Part shown: one piece after another, positions 1 through 6,700 of the stretch
Layout: each line of letters opens with the position of its first letter
Position numbering within the stretch: the first letter of the stretch is position 1
NCBI GenBank assembly: GCA_947458985.1
Contig: CANHBA010000115.1
Coordinates: 1-7,098 of the forward strand
Length of the DNA stretch: 7,098 bases
Source: Flavobacteriales bacterium
GTDB taxonomy: Bacteria > Bacteroidota > Bacteroidia > Flavobacteriales_D > Crocinitomicaceae
Reading direction: 5' to 3'
The notes under the pieces: generated by a model
What the model saw: the letters and a program-made list of their open reading frames with translations, nothing else
Database searches by the model: none
Told to the model about the DNA's origin: nothing
Program-made: the position numbers and the translations under genes

Positions 1-42
1 AAAACCAAAAAGAATAAATTTTCGCACCTTCAAATATAGTCG

Positions 43-50
43 TAATTTTA
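43..50 (+). promoter_or_regulatory. Weak candidate -7 box for the surface-protein gene
   Basis: TAATTTTA at this position matches the Bacteroidota -7 consensus TAnnTTTG in all but the last base and lies 21 bases before the ATG at 71. No clear -33 TTG element is seen at the expected distance. An alternative is the TTTTCGCACC stretch at 19-28. The assignment is tentative. Confidence 0.25.
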
Positions 51-70
51 GCAAGTCAAATTGAATACCT

Positions 71-940
71 ATGAAGATTTTACTTACCACATTTGCTTTT
101 TTACTCACAACATTCGCTTTTTCACAGGCGCCAGGATCTCTAGATCCTAGTTTTGCAACAACCGGTTTTGCAAGCTACGGACCTGTTGCCTCCAACTTCA
201 TGGACAACGCCCAAGACGTTGTGGTGTTGCCTAACGGTAAAATGGTTTATTGCGGAACCTCAGGCCTTACATCTAGTTTAGGTATGGTTGTGGTTCGCCT
301 CAATTGCAATGGCACCATTGACAACACTTTTGGCACCAACGGCTACTATTTATACAATGCACCAGGTGGTTCTAGTTTTGCTTACGACATGGAGCTATTG
401 CCTAATGGGCAATTTTTAGTTGCAGGCGCCACTTCAATTACCGCCGCCAACCCACGTTTTTCAATGTTTAGACTCAATAGTGATGGCACTCTTGATCAAA
501 CTTTTGGCGTCAATGGTTTTTTCCACAATGACATCGGCTCTAGTGAAGATTACGCGCGTAAGATCCTCATTCAAAACAACAAAATCATTTTAGTTGGATC
601 ATCAAAAGTTCCAGGTTTTTCTACGAACCGTTTGGCCTTGACCCAATGCGACATGAATGGGCAGCTAGACGCTACATTCGGCACGGCCGGCACCACTGTT
701 TTTCAGAACGCAACAGGCGCATCATGCTTTGGGCAAAGTGCTGTCATAGGTAACAACCAAGATATATTCATTTGTGGCGATGCTTACATCAATAACATCT
801 ACTATCCGCTTTTGGCAAAGGTTTCATCAAATGGTATTCCTTACACCGCTTTTGGCAGCAATGGTGTCCTGATCCCGATGAACTTTAATGCCCGTTTTTT
901 TGATATTGAATACGATGGCACTAAATTGATCATGGCTTGA
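71..940 (+). CDS. N-terminal fragment: signal peptide plus five delta-60 propeller repeats
   Basis: This is the part of the interrupted surface protein that would be made if the TGA is honoured: 289 residues. The ATG at 71 is followed by a classic Sec signal peptide (Lys2, hydrophobic 3-17, probable cleavage after Gln19 or Ala20), which fixes the start. No Shine-Dalgarno sequence precedes it, as is usual in Bacteroidota. Delta-60 repeat ends, of the form G-x-L/I-D-x-x-F-G-x-x-G, are visible near residues 22, 81, 139, 198 and 255. Each is followed about 30 residues later by a hydrophobic strand ending in C/A-G. Such repeats form beta-propeller-like domains in exported proteins. The fragment lacks the T9SS sorting signal, so it would be exported to the periplasm but could not reach the surface by T9SS. 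With five of seven repeats the propeller is probably incomplete and may not fold. Confidence 0.75.
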   Translation: MKILLTTFAFLLTTFAFSQAPGSLDPSFATTGFASYGPVASNFMDNAQDVVVLPNGKMVYCGTSGLTSSLGMVVVRLNCNGTIDNTFGTNGYYLYNAPGGSSFAYDMELLPNGQFLVAGATSITAANPRFSMFRLNSDGTLDQTFGVNGFFHNDIGSSEDYARKILIQNNKIILVGSSKVPGFSTNRLALTQCDMNGQLDATFGTAGTTVFQNATGASCFGQSAVIGNNQDIFICGDAYINNIYYPLLAKVSSNGIPYTAFGSNGVLIPMNFNARFFDIEYDGTKLIMA

Positions 941-967
941 CAAAATAATGTTGGCCCTTGGGATTTC

Positions 968-2407
968 TTGTTACAAGCAAGAAACACAACCGACGGAGGT
1001 TTGGTAACAACATTTGGAACGGCGGGTAGCTCAATTGTCGATGTTGTTCAGGCCGACACCTACTATGAATTGCTCATTCACCCTGACGGTTCTTTGCTGG
1101 CCTGTGGCACTACCGGAACAGCTGGTATTGGAGCAGCCCGCGATTTCATTGTTTCTAAATACAATGCCAATGGCATAGTAGAAACGGCATTTGGAACCAA
1201 CGGACACACCATCACTTCTTTTGCTACCGCCTGGGACGACGCCTACGGTATGGCCCTATATCCTGGTAACAAAATTGTACTCGCAGGTTTCAGTGCCCAG
1301 ACCAACACGCAACACGCCATTGCGCGCTATGCGTATGGACCTGCCACACCTGTGCTGGGTTGTACAGATCCGCTCTCTTGTAATTACAATTGTTTGGCAA
1401 CCGTTAACGATGGCAGTTGTTTATATCCAAATACGGCTTGCAACGATGGCAACCCAATGACCATCAACGACAGCACCGACGCCAACTGCAACTGCATCGG
1501 GCAAGCTGTAACCATCATACCTGGCTGCATGAATCCGCTGGCATGTAATTACAATCCGCAGGCCACCGTAGACAACGGAACATGTATTTTGCCCGGAACG
1601 CCTTGTAATGACAACAACCCAAATACAATGAATGACAGCATAGACGCTAACTGTAATTGCGTTGGAACACTCATTGTTCCGGGCTGCATGAATCCGGCAT
1701 CTTGCAATTACAATCCTTTAGCTACAGTAGACGACGGTTCTTGTTTGTTCCCGGGTGCGCTTTGCGACGACGGCAACCCAAACACCATCAATGACTCTAT
1801 TAATCCAGATTGTATCTGCATCGGAAATATCATTGTTTATGGTTGTACAGATCCGCTTTCTTGTACTTATAATCCACTCGCTAACGTAGATAACAACACA
1901 TGTATCTTCCCAGACTCACCTTGCGACGACAACAATCCTGACACCTTTAACGACATCCTAGACTCATTGTGTAACTGTGTAGGCACCTTATATGTCAGTG
2001 GTTGTATGGACCCGAACGCTTGTAACTACAATCCTTTAGCAAATATTGACGACAACTCTTGTGTTTTTCCAGGCAGCCCTTGCGACGACGGCAATGCCCT
2101 CACCATCAATGACTCATTAGATGTCAATTGCAACTGTGTTGGTATCGATGTCACTGGCTTAAACGAAGGGCAATTTGAATTTGAACTCCATCCGAACCCA
2201 ACAATGGATGTTTTGACCCTAGAAACAAGTTTTGCCGAGCAAAAAACAATTTATATCATTGATCTGCAAGGTAAAGTACTCAGAGAAATGACTGCGCAAG
2301 GCCATACACAAACTATTGACTGTTCTGCACTAGCCAGTGGCACGTATTTGGTCAAGGTTCGCGTGGACGATTCAGAAAAAATGAAAAAGTTGCTCATTCA
2401 GCATTAA
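968..2407 (+). CDS. C-terminal fragment: last propeller repeats, five Cys-rich repeats, T9SS sorting domain
   Basis: This is the open frame downstream of the nonsense codon. The start at 968 is a TTG and is only the first formally possible start: there is no signal peptide and no ribosome-binding evidence, so independent translation is doubtful. In full-length numbering it holds delta-60 motifs near residues 310 and 369, then a Cys-rich region at about 430-695. The end is a type A T9SS C-terminal domain (702-778) with the features expected of that family: a hydrophobic strand followed by H-P-N-P, the I-x-D-x-x-G-K-V turn, the A-S-G-T-Y-x-V-K-V motif and a terminal K-K-L-L-I strand. In Bacteroidota this domain directs export through the outer membrane, with cleavage and often attachment to the cell surface. 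The stop TAA at 2405-2407 overlaps the ATG of the following hydrolase. Confidence 0.7.
   Translation: MLQARNTTDGGLVTTFGTAGSSIVDVVQADTYYELLIHPDGSLLACGTTGTAGIGAARDFIVSKYNANGIVETAFGTNGHTITSFATAWDDAYGMALYPGNKIVLAGFSAQTNTQHAIARYAYGPATPVLGCTDPLSCNYNCLATVNDGSCLYPNTACNDGNPMTINDSTDANCNCIGQAVTIIPGCMNPLACNYNPQATVDNGTCILPGTPCNDNNPNTMNDSIDANCNCVGTLIVPGCMNPASCNYNPLATVDDGSCLFPGALCDDGNPNTINDSINPDCICIGNIIVYGCTDPLSCTYNPLANVDNNTCIFPDSPCDDNNPDTFNDILDSLCNCVGTLYVSGCMDPNACNYNPLANIDDNSCVFPGSPCDDGNALTINDSLDVNCNCVGIDVTGLNEGQFEFELHPNPTMDVLTLETSFAEQKTIYIIDLQGKVLREMTAQGHTQTIDCSALASGTYLVKVRVDDSEKMKKLLIQH
1358..2158 (+). repeat. Five tandem Cys-rich protein-coding repeats (159-165 bp units)
   Basis: Units begin at 1358, 1523, 1682, 1841 and 2000, with lengths of 165, 159, 159, 159 and about 159 bp. 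Each encodes a first half of the type G-C-x-x-P-x-x-C-N-Y-N-P-x-A-x-x-D-x-x-x-C, and a second half with C-D-D-G-N-P-x-T-x-N-D-S followed by C-N-C-x-G. Each unit has six cysteines at constant spacing, which suggests three disulfides per unit. The exception is unit 1, where Cys replaces Pro in N-Y-N-P and gives a seventh, unpaired cysteine. The Asp/Asn-rich loop resembles calcium-binding loops, but that is inference. Related repeats are common in secreted proteins of aquatic Bacteroidota. They probably form a rigid stalk between the propeller and the cell-surface anchor. Confidence 0.85.
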
Positions 2408-3027
2408 TGTTTGAGCAACATATTTCTTTTGAACAAACAAGGCGCTACTATCAAAATGCTTTAGAGGGCAAACAACATATTTTAGTTGCGCTGCACGGCT
2501 ATGGACAACTCGCTCAGTTTTTCTATAGAAAATTTAATTTTTTATCCGAAACTTGGGGTCTTATCATTCCCGAAGGGCCACACCGTTTTTATTTAGATGG
2601 CAGCGCAGGAAGAGTTGGAGCCTCTTGGATGACCAAAGAATGGCGCCAACAAGATATCGCAGATAACAATGCGTATTTGCAACAACTCATTGAAAAAGTA
2701 AGAACAACTTACCCAATAGCCACGCTACATTTACTGGGCTTTTCGCAAGGTGGAGCAACGGCAGCGCGGTTTTTTCAGCAGCATCCCGAATTATGCGCAC
2801 AATTGATTTTATGGGCGAGTGTGTTTCCGCCAGACATAGAGAAGAACGACTTTCCAAAAGGAAAAAAATTGGATTTTATTTTAGGGAAACAAGATCCCTA
2901 CTTTGATTCAGAAAGTCAAATTAAGGTAATGAACGAATACTCTGAACTTGGTTTTAACCTCCATACGTTTGAAGGACCTCATGATTTGGATCAACAAATG
3001 CTGTCAACCGTGCTGACCAACCAATAA
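2407..3027 (+). CDS. Serine alpha/beta hydrolase (carboxylesterase/phospholipase-like), cytoplasmic
   Basis: A 206-residue single-domain alpha/beta hydrolase with a complete predicted catalytic triad: Ser113 in the nucleophile elbow G-F-S-Q-G (111-115), Asp163 in G-K-Q-D-P, and His192 in E-G-P-H-D. The H-G-Y-G turn (30-33) after the second core strand is the usual oxyanion-hole region. No signal peptide or membrane segment is visible, so the enzyme should be cytoplasmic. Length and motif spacing fit the small carboxylesterase / lysophospholipase-like group (about 200-220 residues). The substrate cannot be predicted from sequence. The ATG at 2407-2409 shares its A with the TAA stop of the surface-protein gene (TAATG), an arrangement typical of translational coupling within one transcript. 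No Shine-Dalgarno sequence is seen. Its stop is one base from the stop of the convergent symporter gene. Confidence 0.85.
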   Translation: MFEQHISFEQTRRYYQNALEGKQHILVALHGYGQLAQFFYRKFNFLSETWGLIIPEGPHRFYLDGSAGRVGASWMTKEWRQQDIADNNAYLQQLIEKVRTTYPIATLHLLGFSQGGATAARFFQQHPELCAQLILWASVFPPDIEKNDFPKGKKLDFILGKQDPYFDSESQIKVMNEYSELGFNLHTFEGPHDLDQQMLSTVLTNQ

Positions 3028-3028
3028 C

Positions 3029-4297
3029 TCAGCCATTTTTACTTTCCCATTTCCCCACAACGGCTGTAGCAACGGAATTTCCTAAAACATTTGTTGCGCT
3101 GCGGAACATATCACAAAAATGATCAATTGGCAGAATAAGTGCTACACCTTCAATGGGAATATTGAACATACCGCAGGTGGCCGCAACTACAACCAAACTT
3201 GCTCTTGGAACCCCGGCAATCCCTTTGCTGGTCAGCATCAAGACAAGAAGCATGGTGAGTTGAGTACCCGTATCTAAATCAACTCCATATACTTGCGCAA
3301 TAAAAATACTGGCAAAAGTCATGTACATCATGCTGCCATCCAAGTTAAAGGAGTAGCCCAAGGGCAGCATAAATGACACAATGCGGTCTTTAATTCCAAA
3401 ACGTTCTAGTTCTTCAGTTAATTTTGGAAATACCGCTTCACTGCTCGTTGTGCCAAAAGCAATGACCAACGGACTCACGATGCGCTTGAGTAAAGTCACG
3501 AGATGGCCACGTAAGAATATATAACCAACTAATAACAAAACCACCCATAGTGAAGCAATACCGACAAGGAAGGAACTGAAAAACTTGGTGTAAGTGAACA
3601 TGAGCTCAGATACGTCCTTCACGGCAAAGACACCCGCTATGGCGCCAAAAACGCCAATGGGCGCAAATTTCATAACGAAATTCACCATTTTTAGAATAAT
3701 GTGGGAGGTTTTGTCTAAGGCAGAGATCACGGGCTTGACGTTTTCACCTATAGAAGCAGCCGCTAAACCAAAAAATATAGCAAATATGACTATTTGAAGT
3801 ATTTCGTTGGTTGCCATAGCTTCAAATACTGACTTTGGAATGATGTGTTCGATAAAATGTTGAACTGAAAAATCTTGTGTTTTTTCAGTGACTTCCGTTG
3901 CGGTTGTGTGATCGACATTAGCCAAATTGACACCTTTTCCAGGTTGTAAAAAATTGACCCATAAAAGCCCAATAATTAAGGAAATAAAGGATGCTGTAAA
4001 AAACCAAGCCAATGCCCTACCCCCAATTCTGCCAACTGATTTGAGATCACCTAATTTGGCTATCCCTACCACCAAGGTTGTAAGAACTAATGGTGCAATA
4101 ATCATTTGAACCAAGCGGATGAAAATGGTTGCCAGCAATTTGATATAGGTACTGAATTGTTGTGCAGTAGCTTCATTGAAATTGGAATGCACAATAGCGC
4201 CTAAGACCCCACCTAGGACCATCGCTACTAAAATATATAGCGTTAAACGGTTCTTTTTTGTCTTTTCTGGTGCGGTTTCGTGTGGACCTTTATGCAT
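3029..4297 (-). CDS. Dicarboxylate/amino acid:cation symporter (DAACS family, GltP/DctA-like)
   Basis: A 422-residue inner-membrane transporter, full length for the family, with a short basic cytoplasmic N-terminus (1-17) and hydrophobic segments from about residue 18. The signature elements are present in order: the serine-rich HP1 tip T-T-S-S-E-A-V-F-P (283-291), N-L-D-G-S in TM7 (318-322, the NMDGT-type cation motif), S-K-G-I-A-G-V-P-R-A-S at the HP2 tip (357-367), and the TM8 motif from Asp392 to Asn407. By comparison with GltPh, Asp396, Arg399 and Asn403 correspond to the substrate-binding Asp394, Arg397 and Asn401, while Asn407 replaces the sodium-1 ligand Asp405. The same Gly-Asn pair occurs in DctA-type dicarboxylate carriers, so a C4-dicarboxylate substrate is as plausible as glutamate/aspartate. 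The ATG at 4297 is preceded by a good -7 box at 4344-4351. The gene ends in TGA. Confidence 0.93.
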   Translation of the reverse strand: MHKGPHETAPEKTKKNRLTLYILVAMVLGGVLGAIVHSNFNEATAQQFSTYIKLLATIFIRLVQMIIAPLVLTTLVVGIAKLGDLKSVGRIGGRALAWFFTASFISLIIGLLWVNFLQPGKGVNLANVDHTTATEVTEKTQDFSVQHFIEHIIPKSVFEAMATNEILQIVIFAIFFGLAAASIGENVKPVISALDKTSHIILKMVNFVMKFAPIGVFGAIAGVFAVKDVSELMFTYTKFFSSFLVGIASLWVVLLLVGYIFLRGHLVTLLKRIVSPLVIAFGTTSSEAVFPKLTEELERFGIKDRIVSFMLPLGYSFNLDGSMMYMTFASIFIAQVYGVDLDTGTQLTMLLVLMLTSKGIAGVPRASLVVVAATCGMFNIPIEGVALILPIDHFCDMFRSATNVLGNSVATAVVGKWESKNG

Positions 4298-4343
4298 GTC
4301 TTGTTGTGGTTTTGAATTGAATCCATGAAAATAGGAAAAAGCC

Positions 4344-4351
4344 CAAACATA
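4344..4351 (-). promoter_or_regulatory. -7 promoter box of the symporter gene (TATGTTTG)
   Basis: On the minus strand the sequence is TATGTTTG, an exact match to the Bacteroidota -7 consensus TAnnTTTG, 46 bases upstream of the symporter ATG. Transcription would start around 4337, giving a leader of about 40 nt. No convincing -33 TTG was found at the usual 17-23 base distance. Confidence 0.55.
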
Positions 4352-4365
4352 ACAAGGTTTCTATG

Positions 4366-4373
4366 TATATTTG
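4366..4373 (+). promoter_or_regulatory. -7 promoter box of the carboxylase gene (TATATTTG)
   Basis: TATATTTG exactly matches the Bacteroidota -7 consensus TAnnTTTG and lies 15 bases before the ATG at 4389, so the leader would be very short. It overlaps the upstream in-frame TTG at 4371, which argues against that TTG as the start. No clear -33 element is present; the region where it would lie is the -7 region of the opposite promoter. Confidence 0.55.
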
Positions 4374-4388
4374 AGTCCCAATCAACAC

Positions 4389-6029
4389 ATGGCAACACAG
4401 CAAGAACTCGACTTCAATTTCAACGAAGACCAAATGCGGCTCAAAATCAGAGCCCTCGAACAAACTTTAGAAAAAATCTATTTAGGTGGAGGAAAAGCGC
4501 GCATAGAGAAGCACCACGAAAGTGGCAAGCTCACAGCAAGAGAACGCATTGCGTCACTTATCGACCCTAATACGGAGTCTTTTGAAATTGGCGCCTTAGC
4601 CGGACACGATATGTATGCTGAACACGGCGGTTGCCCAGGAGGCGGTGTGGTAGTCATAGTAGGCTATGTGAGTGGCCGCCAATGCATTATCGTCGCCAAC
4701 GATGCTACTGTTAAAGCTGGTGCATGGTTCCCGATTACAGGTAAGAAAAACCTCAGGGCACAAGAAATTGCCATGGAAAACCGCTTGCCAATCATTTATC
4801 TTGTCGACTCAGCAGGTGTTTACCTACCCATGCAAGAAGACATCTTTGCCGATAAAGAGCATTTTGGACGCATCTTCAGAAACAATGCAAAAATGTCCGC
4901 AATGGGCATAACACAAATTGCTGCAGTGATGGGTAGCTGTGTTGCTGGAGGCGCTTACCTACCCATTATGTCCGATGAATCACTCATCGTGGACAAAACC
5001 GGAACCATTTTCTTAGCTGGCTCCTACTTAGTGAAGGCTGCAATCGGTGAAGATATCGACAACGAAACACTTGGTGGCGCTACTACACAAACAGAAATCT
5101 CAGGGGTTTGCGACTACAAAGTTGAAAATGACAGCGCTTGTTTGTTAAAAATAAGAGATTTAATGTCGCGCATCGGGCACCAAGAAAAAGTTGGTTTTGA
5201 CCGCATTCCATCTGTTGCTCCGGCAAGACCACCAAAAGACGCCTACGGTCTTCTGCCTTCTGACCGCTCTAAACCCTACGACACACGAGCCCTTCTACAA
5301 ACTATTGTAGACGCCGATTCTTTGAGCGAATACAAACCCGATTTTGGTAAAACGCTCATTACGATCTATGCCCGCATTGACGGTTGGAGTGTTGGCATCA
5401 TAGCCAACAACCGTACTGTTGTTAAAAATGCCAAAGGCGAAATGCAATTTGGTGGAGTCATTTATTCAGATAGCGCAGACAAAGCAGCACGTTTCATCAT
5501 GCTCTGCAATCAAAAGAAAATACCACTTGTATTTTTACATGACGTCACTGGCTTCATGGTCGGATCCAAAAGTGAACACGGGGGCATCATTAAAGATGGT
5601 GCCAAAATGGTAAATGCCATGGCCAATAGTGTCGTTCCTAAGTTCTCCGTGGTTTTGGGCAACTCCTATGGTGCAGGTAACTACGCCATGTGCGGTAAAG
5701 CCTACGACCCACGTTTTATTGTTGCTTGGCCAACTGCAGAGATAGCCGTGATGTCTGGCGCTGCTGCTGCAAAAACACTCTTGCAAATTGAGGTCTCTAA
5801 ATTGAAAGCAAAAGGTGAAACCATTGACCCTGAGCGCGAAAAAGCACTATTAGATGAAATCAAGTCGCGCTACGATGCGCAAATTTCACCTTTTTATGCG
5901 GCAAGCCGCCTATGGATAGACGCCATCATTGATCCAATTGAAACGCGTAAAGTAATTTCAATGGGAATTGAAATGGCAGCACATGAGGGTTCTATTCCAG
6001 CATATAAGGTGGGGGTACTACAAACTTAA
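4389..6029 (+). CDS. Acyl-CoA carboxylase carboxyltransferase (beta) subunit, MccB/PccB-like
   Basis: A 546-residue carboxyltransferase of the biotin-dependent acyl-CoA carboxylase family, which moves the carboxyl group from carboxybiotin to an acyl-CoA in the cytoplasm. It has the two crotonase-like halves. The N-terminal half has G-K-L-T-A-R-E-R-I (46-54), D-S-A-G-V (140-144) and the oxyanion motif S-C-V-A-G-G-A-Y-L-P (183-192). The C-terminal half has D-V-T-G-F-M-V-G (385-392), the H-G-G-I-I-K-D-G-A-K-M block (397-407) and G-N-S-Y-G-A-G-N-Y-A-M-C-G (424-436). The motif wording is closest to methylcrotonyl-CoA carboxylase beta (leucine degradation), but propionyl- or geranyl-CoA-type specificity cannot be excluded. 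Length is normal for the family. The ATG at 4389 is preferred over the in-frame TTG at 4371 because that TTG overlaps the -7 promoter box. The biotin carboxylase/biotin carrier (alpha) subunit is not in the window. Confidence 0.93.
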   Translation: MATQQELDFNFNEDQMRLKIRALEQTLEKIYLGGGKARIEKHHESGKLTARERIASLIDPNTESFEIGALAGHDMYAEHGGCPGGGVVVIVGYVSGRQCIIVANDATVKAGAWFPITGKKNLRAQEIAMENRLPIIYLVDSAGVYLPMQEDIFADKEHFGRIFRNNAKMSAMGITQIAAVMGSCVAGGAYLPIMSDESLIVDKTGTIFLAGSYLVKAAIGEDIDNETLGGATTQTEISGVCDYKVENDSACLLKIRDLMSRIGHQEKVGFDRIPSVAPARPPKDAYGLLPSDRSKPYDTRALLQTIVDADSLSEYKPDFGKTLITIYARIDGWSVGIIANNRTVVKNAKGEMQFGGVIYSDSADKAARFIMLCNQKKIPLVFLHDVTGFMVGSKSEHGGIIKDGAKMVNAMANSVVPKFSVVLGNSYGAGNYAMCGKAYDPRFIVAWPTAEIAVMSGAAAAKTLLQIEVSKLKAKGETIDPEREKALLDEIKSRYDAQISPFYAASRLWIDAIIDPIETRKVISMGIEMAAHEGSIPAYKVGVLQT

Positions 6030-6700
6030 TCTTCTAAAGCAGTACTTTTTTTACCATTGAAATAATAGGTATAACCAAATCCTGCGCTTAAAAAACTAGA
6101 ATTCCTTTGAAATTCAGCTGGGTCATAACCCAAATCACCTTCAGCACCTATTAAACCTGGTGAAAAAGGATAGCCATAAAATGGATAACCTATAGTCAGG
6201 CGAAAACTTTGATTGACATCAGATGTTAGAATAAAACTAATATTAGGTTCCAGATATAAGCCCTCTCTTATTTGCGGCGAAATATTTTGAGCAGCCAAGG
6301 CATCTGAATTTACATAACTCCTCACCCATCCTACTCTTAGGCCGATATCCGTTCCAAAACGCTCAGACCAAAATTTTTCGTGACCTGTTTTAAAGAATGC
6401 GGCGCCAGAATGAATGCCACCATAAACTTTTGGTTGTAAGCGAAACTCATTGATAGCAAAGTAACTGTAATGGACTCCCGCGCCTATATAAAAGCTTGAT
6501 TTAAAAGCATATTGATAATGTGTACTAGCGTGTACCAATCCTATCATCACCTTCTCAAAAGCTCTATTAGCTGTAGCATTTGGTAAACATAAGTCAAAAG
6601 TAAAGGAATCGTCGGGGGTAATTTCCTGAGCCTTCAACTGAAGACTTCCAGTTAAAAAGAACAGGAAGATGAACCGAATATAAAATGGATGTTGGGACAT
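6026..6700 (-). CDS. Putative outer-membrane beta-barrel-type protein with signal peptide
   Basis: A 224-residue protein with a clear Sec signal peptide (hydrophobic 9-20, probable cleavage after Ala24 in L-K-A-Q-E) and no lipobox cysteine. The mature part is rich in aromatic residues and glycine, with alternating short strands (for example around Y-I-G-A-G-V-H-Y-S-Y-F, and a late F-L-S-A-G-F-G-Y-T-Y-Y-F strand). This fits an outer-membrane beta-barrel-like fold, although the C-terminus carries about nine residues after the last strand. I do not recognise a named family, and the function is unknown. The frame is open further upstream to a TTG at 6751, but ATG 6700 is the first ATG and places the signal peptide at the N-terminus. 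The longer version would add 17 residues encoded by a tandem repeat. The stop overlaps that of the carboxylase in a shared TTAA. Confidence 0.75.
   Translation of the reverse strand: MSQHPFYIRFIFLFFLTGSLQLKAQEITPDDSFTFDLCLPNATANRAFEKVMIGLVHASTHYQYAFKSSFYIGAGVHYSYFAINEFRLQPKVYGGIHSGAAFFKTGHEKFWSERFGTDIGLRVGWVRSYVNSDALAAQNISPQIREGLYLEPNISFILTSDVNQSFRLTIGYPFYGYPFSPGLIGAEGDLGYDPAEFQRNSSFLSAGFGYTYYFNGKKSTALED

Larger units (their letters stand above)
71..2407 (+). pseudogene. T9SS-secreted delta-60 propeller / Cys-rich repeat surface protein, interrupted by one in-frame TGA
   Basis: Read through the TGA at 938-940, this is one continuous frame of 778 residues: signal peptide (1-19), seven delta-60 type repeats (about 24-410), five Cys-rich repeats of about 53 residues (about 430-695) and a C-terminal type A T9SS sorting domain (702-778). 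Both halves are in the same frame, with no indel and only 27 bases between the TGA and the next possible start. The repeat pattern continues across the break, so these are almost certainly two pieces of one gene. The TGA (codon 290) stands where every other repeat has glycine (residues 62, 119, 176, 236, 346 and 406). A single G-to-T change of GGA would produce it. TGA is a normal stop elsewhere here (the symporter ends with it), so a changed genetic code is unlikely. It is either a recent nonsense mutation, a sequencing error, or a low-level read-through site (UGA followed by C). The family's role is extracellular; the exact function is unknown. Confidence 0.8.

Noticed and set aside
938..1000. 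TGA as a selenocysteine codon or a reassigned sense codon
   Set aside because: No stable SECIS-like hairpin is visible just after the TGA, and the position is a structural glycine, not a redox site. TGA ends the symporter gene normally, and Trp is encoded by TGG in the same frame.
4371..4388. TTG start for the carboxylase six codons upstream
   Set aside because: It overlaps the TATATTTG -7 box, and the ATG at 4389 is available and gives a normal family N-terminus.
4325..4570. Open frame on the plus strand overlapping the start of the carboxylase
   Set aside because: It is in another frame of a strongly recognised gene, is rich in Arg/Ser from shadow translation, and has no homology-like motif.
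6030..6060. Possible terminator after the carboxylase (AAAG...CTTT followed by T-run)
   Set aside because: The stem is only about four A/T-rich pairs and lies inside the convergent coding sequence; it is too weak to support.
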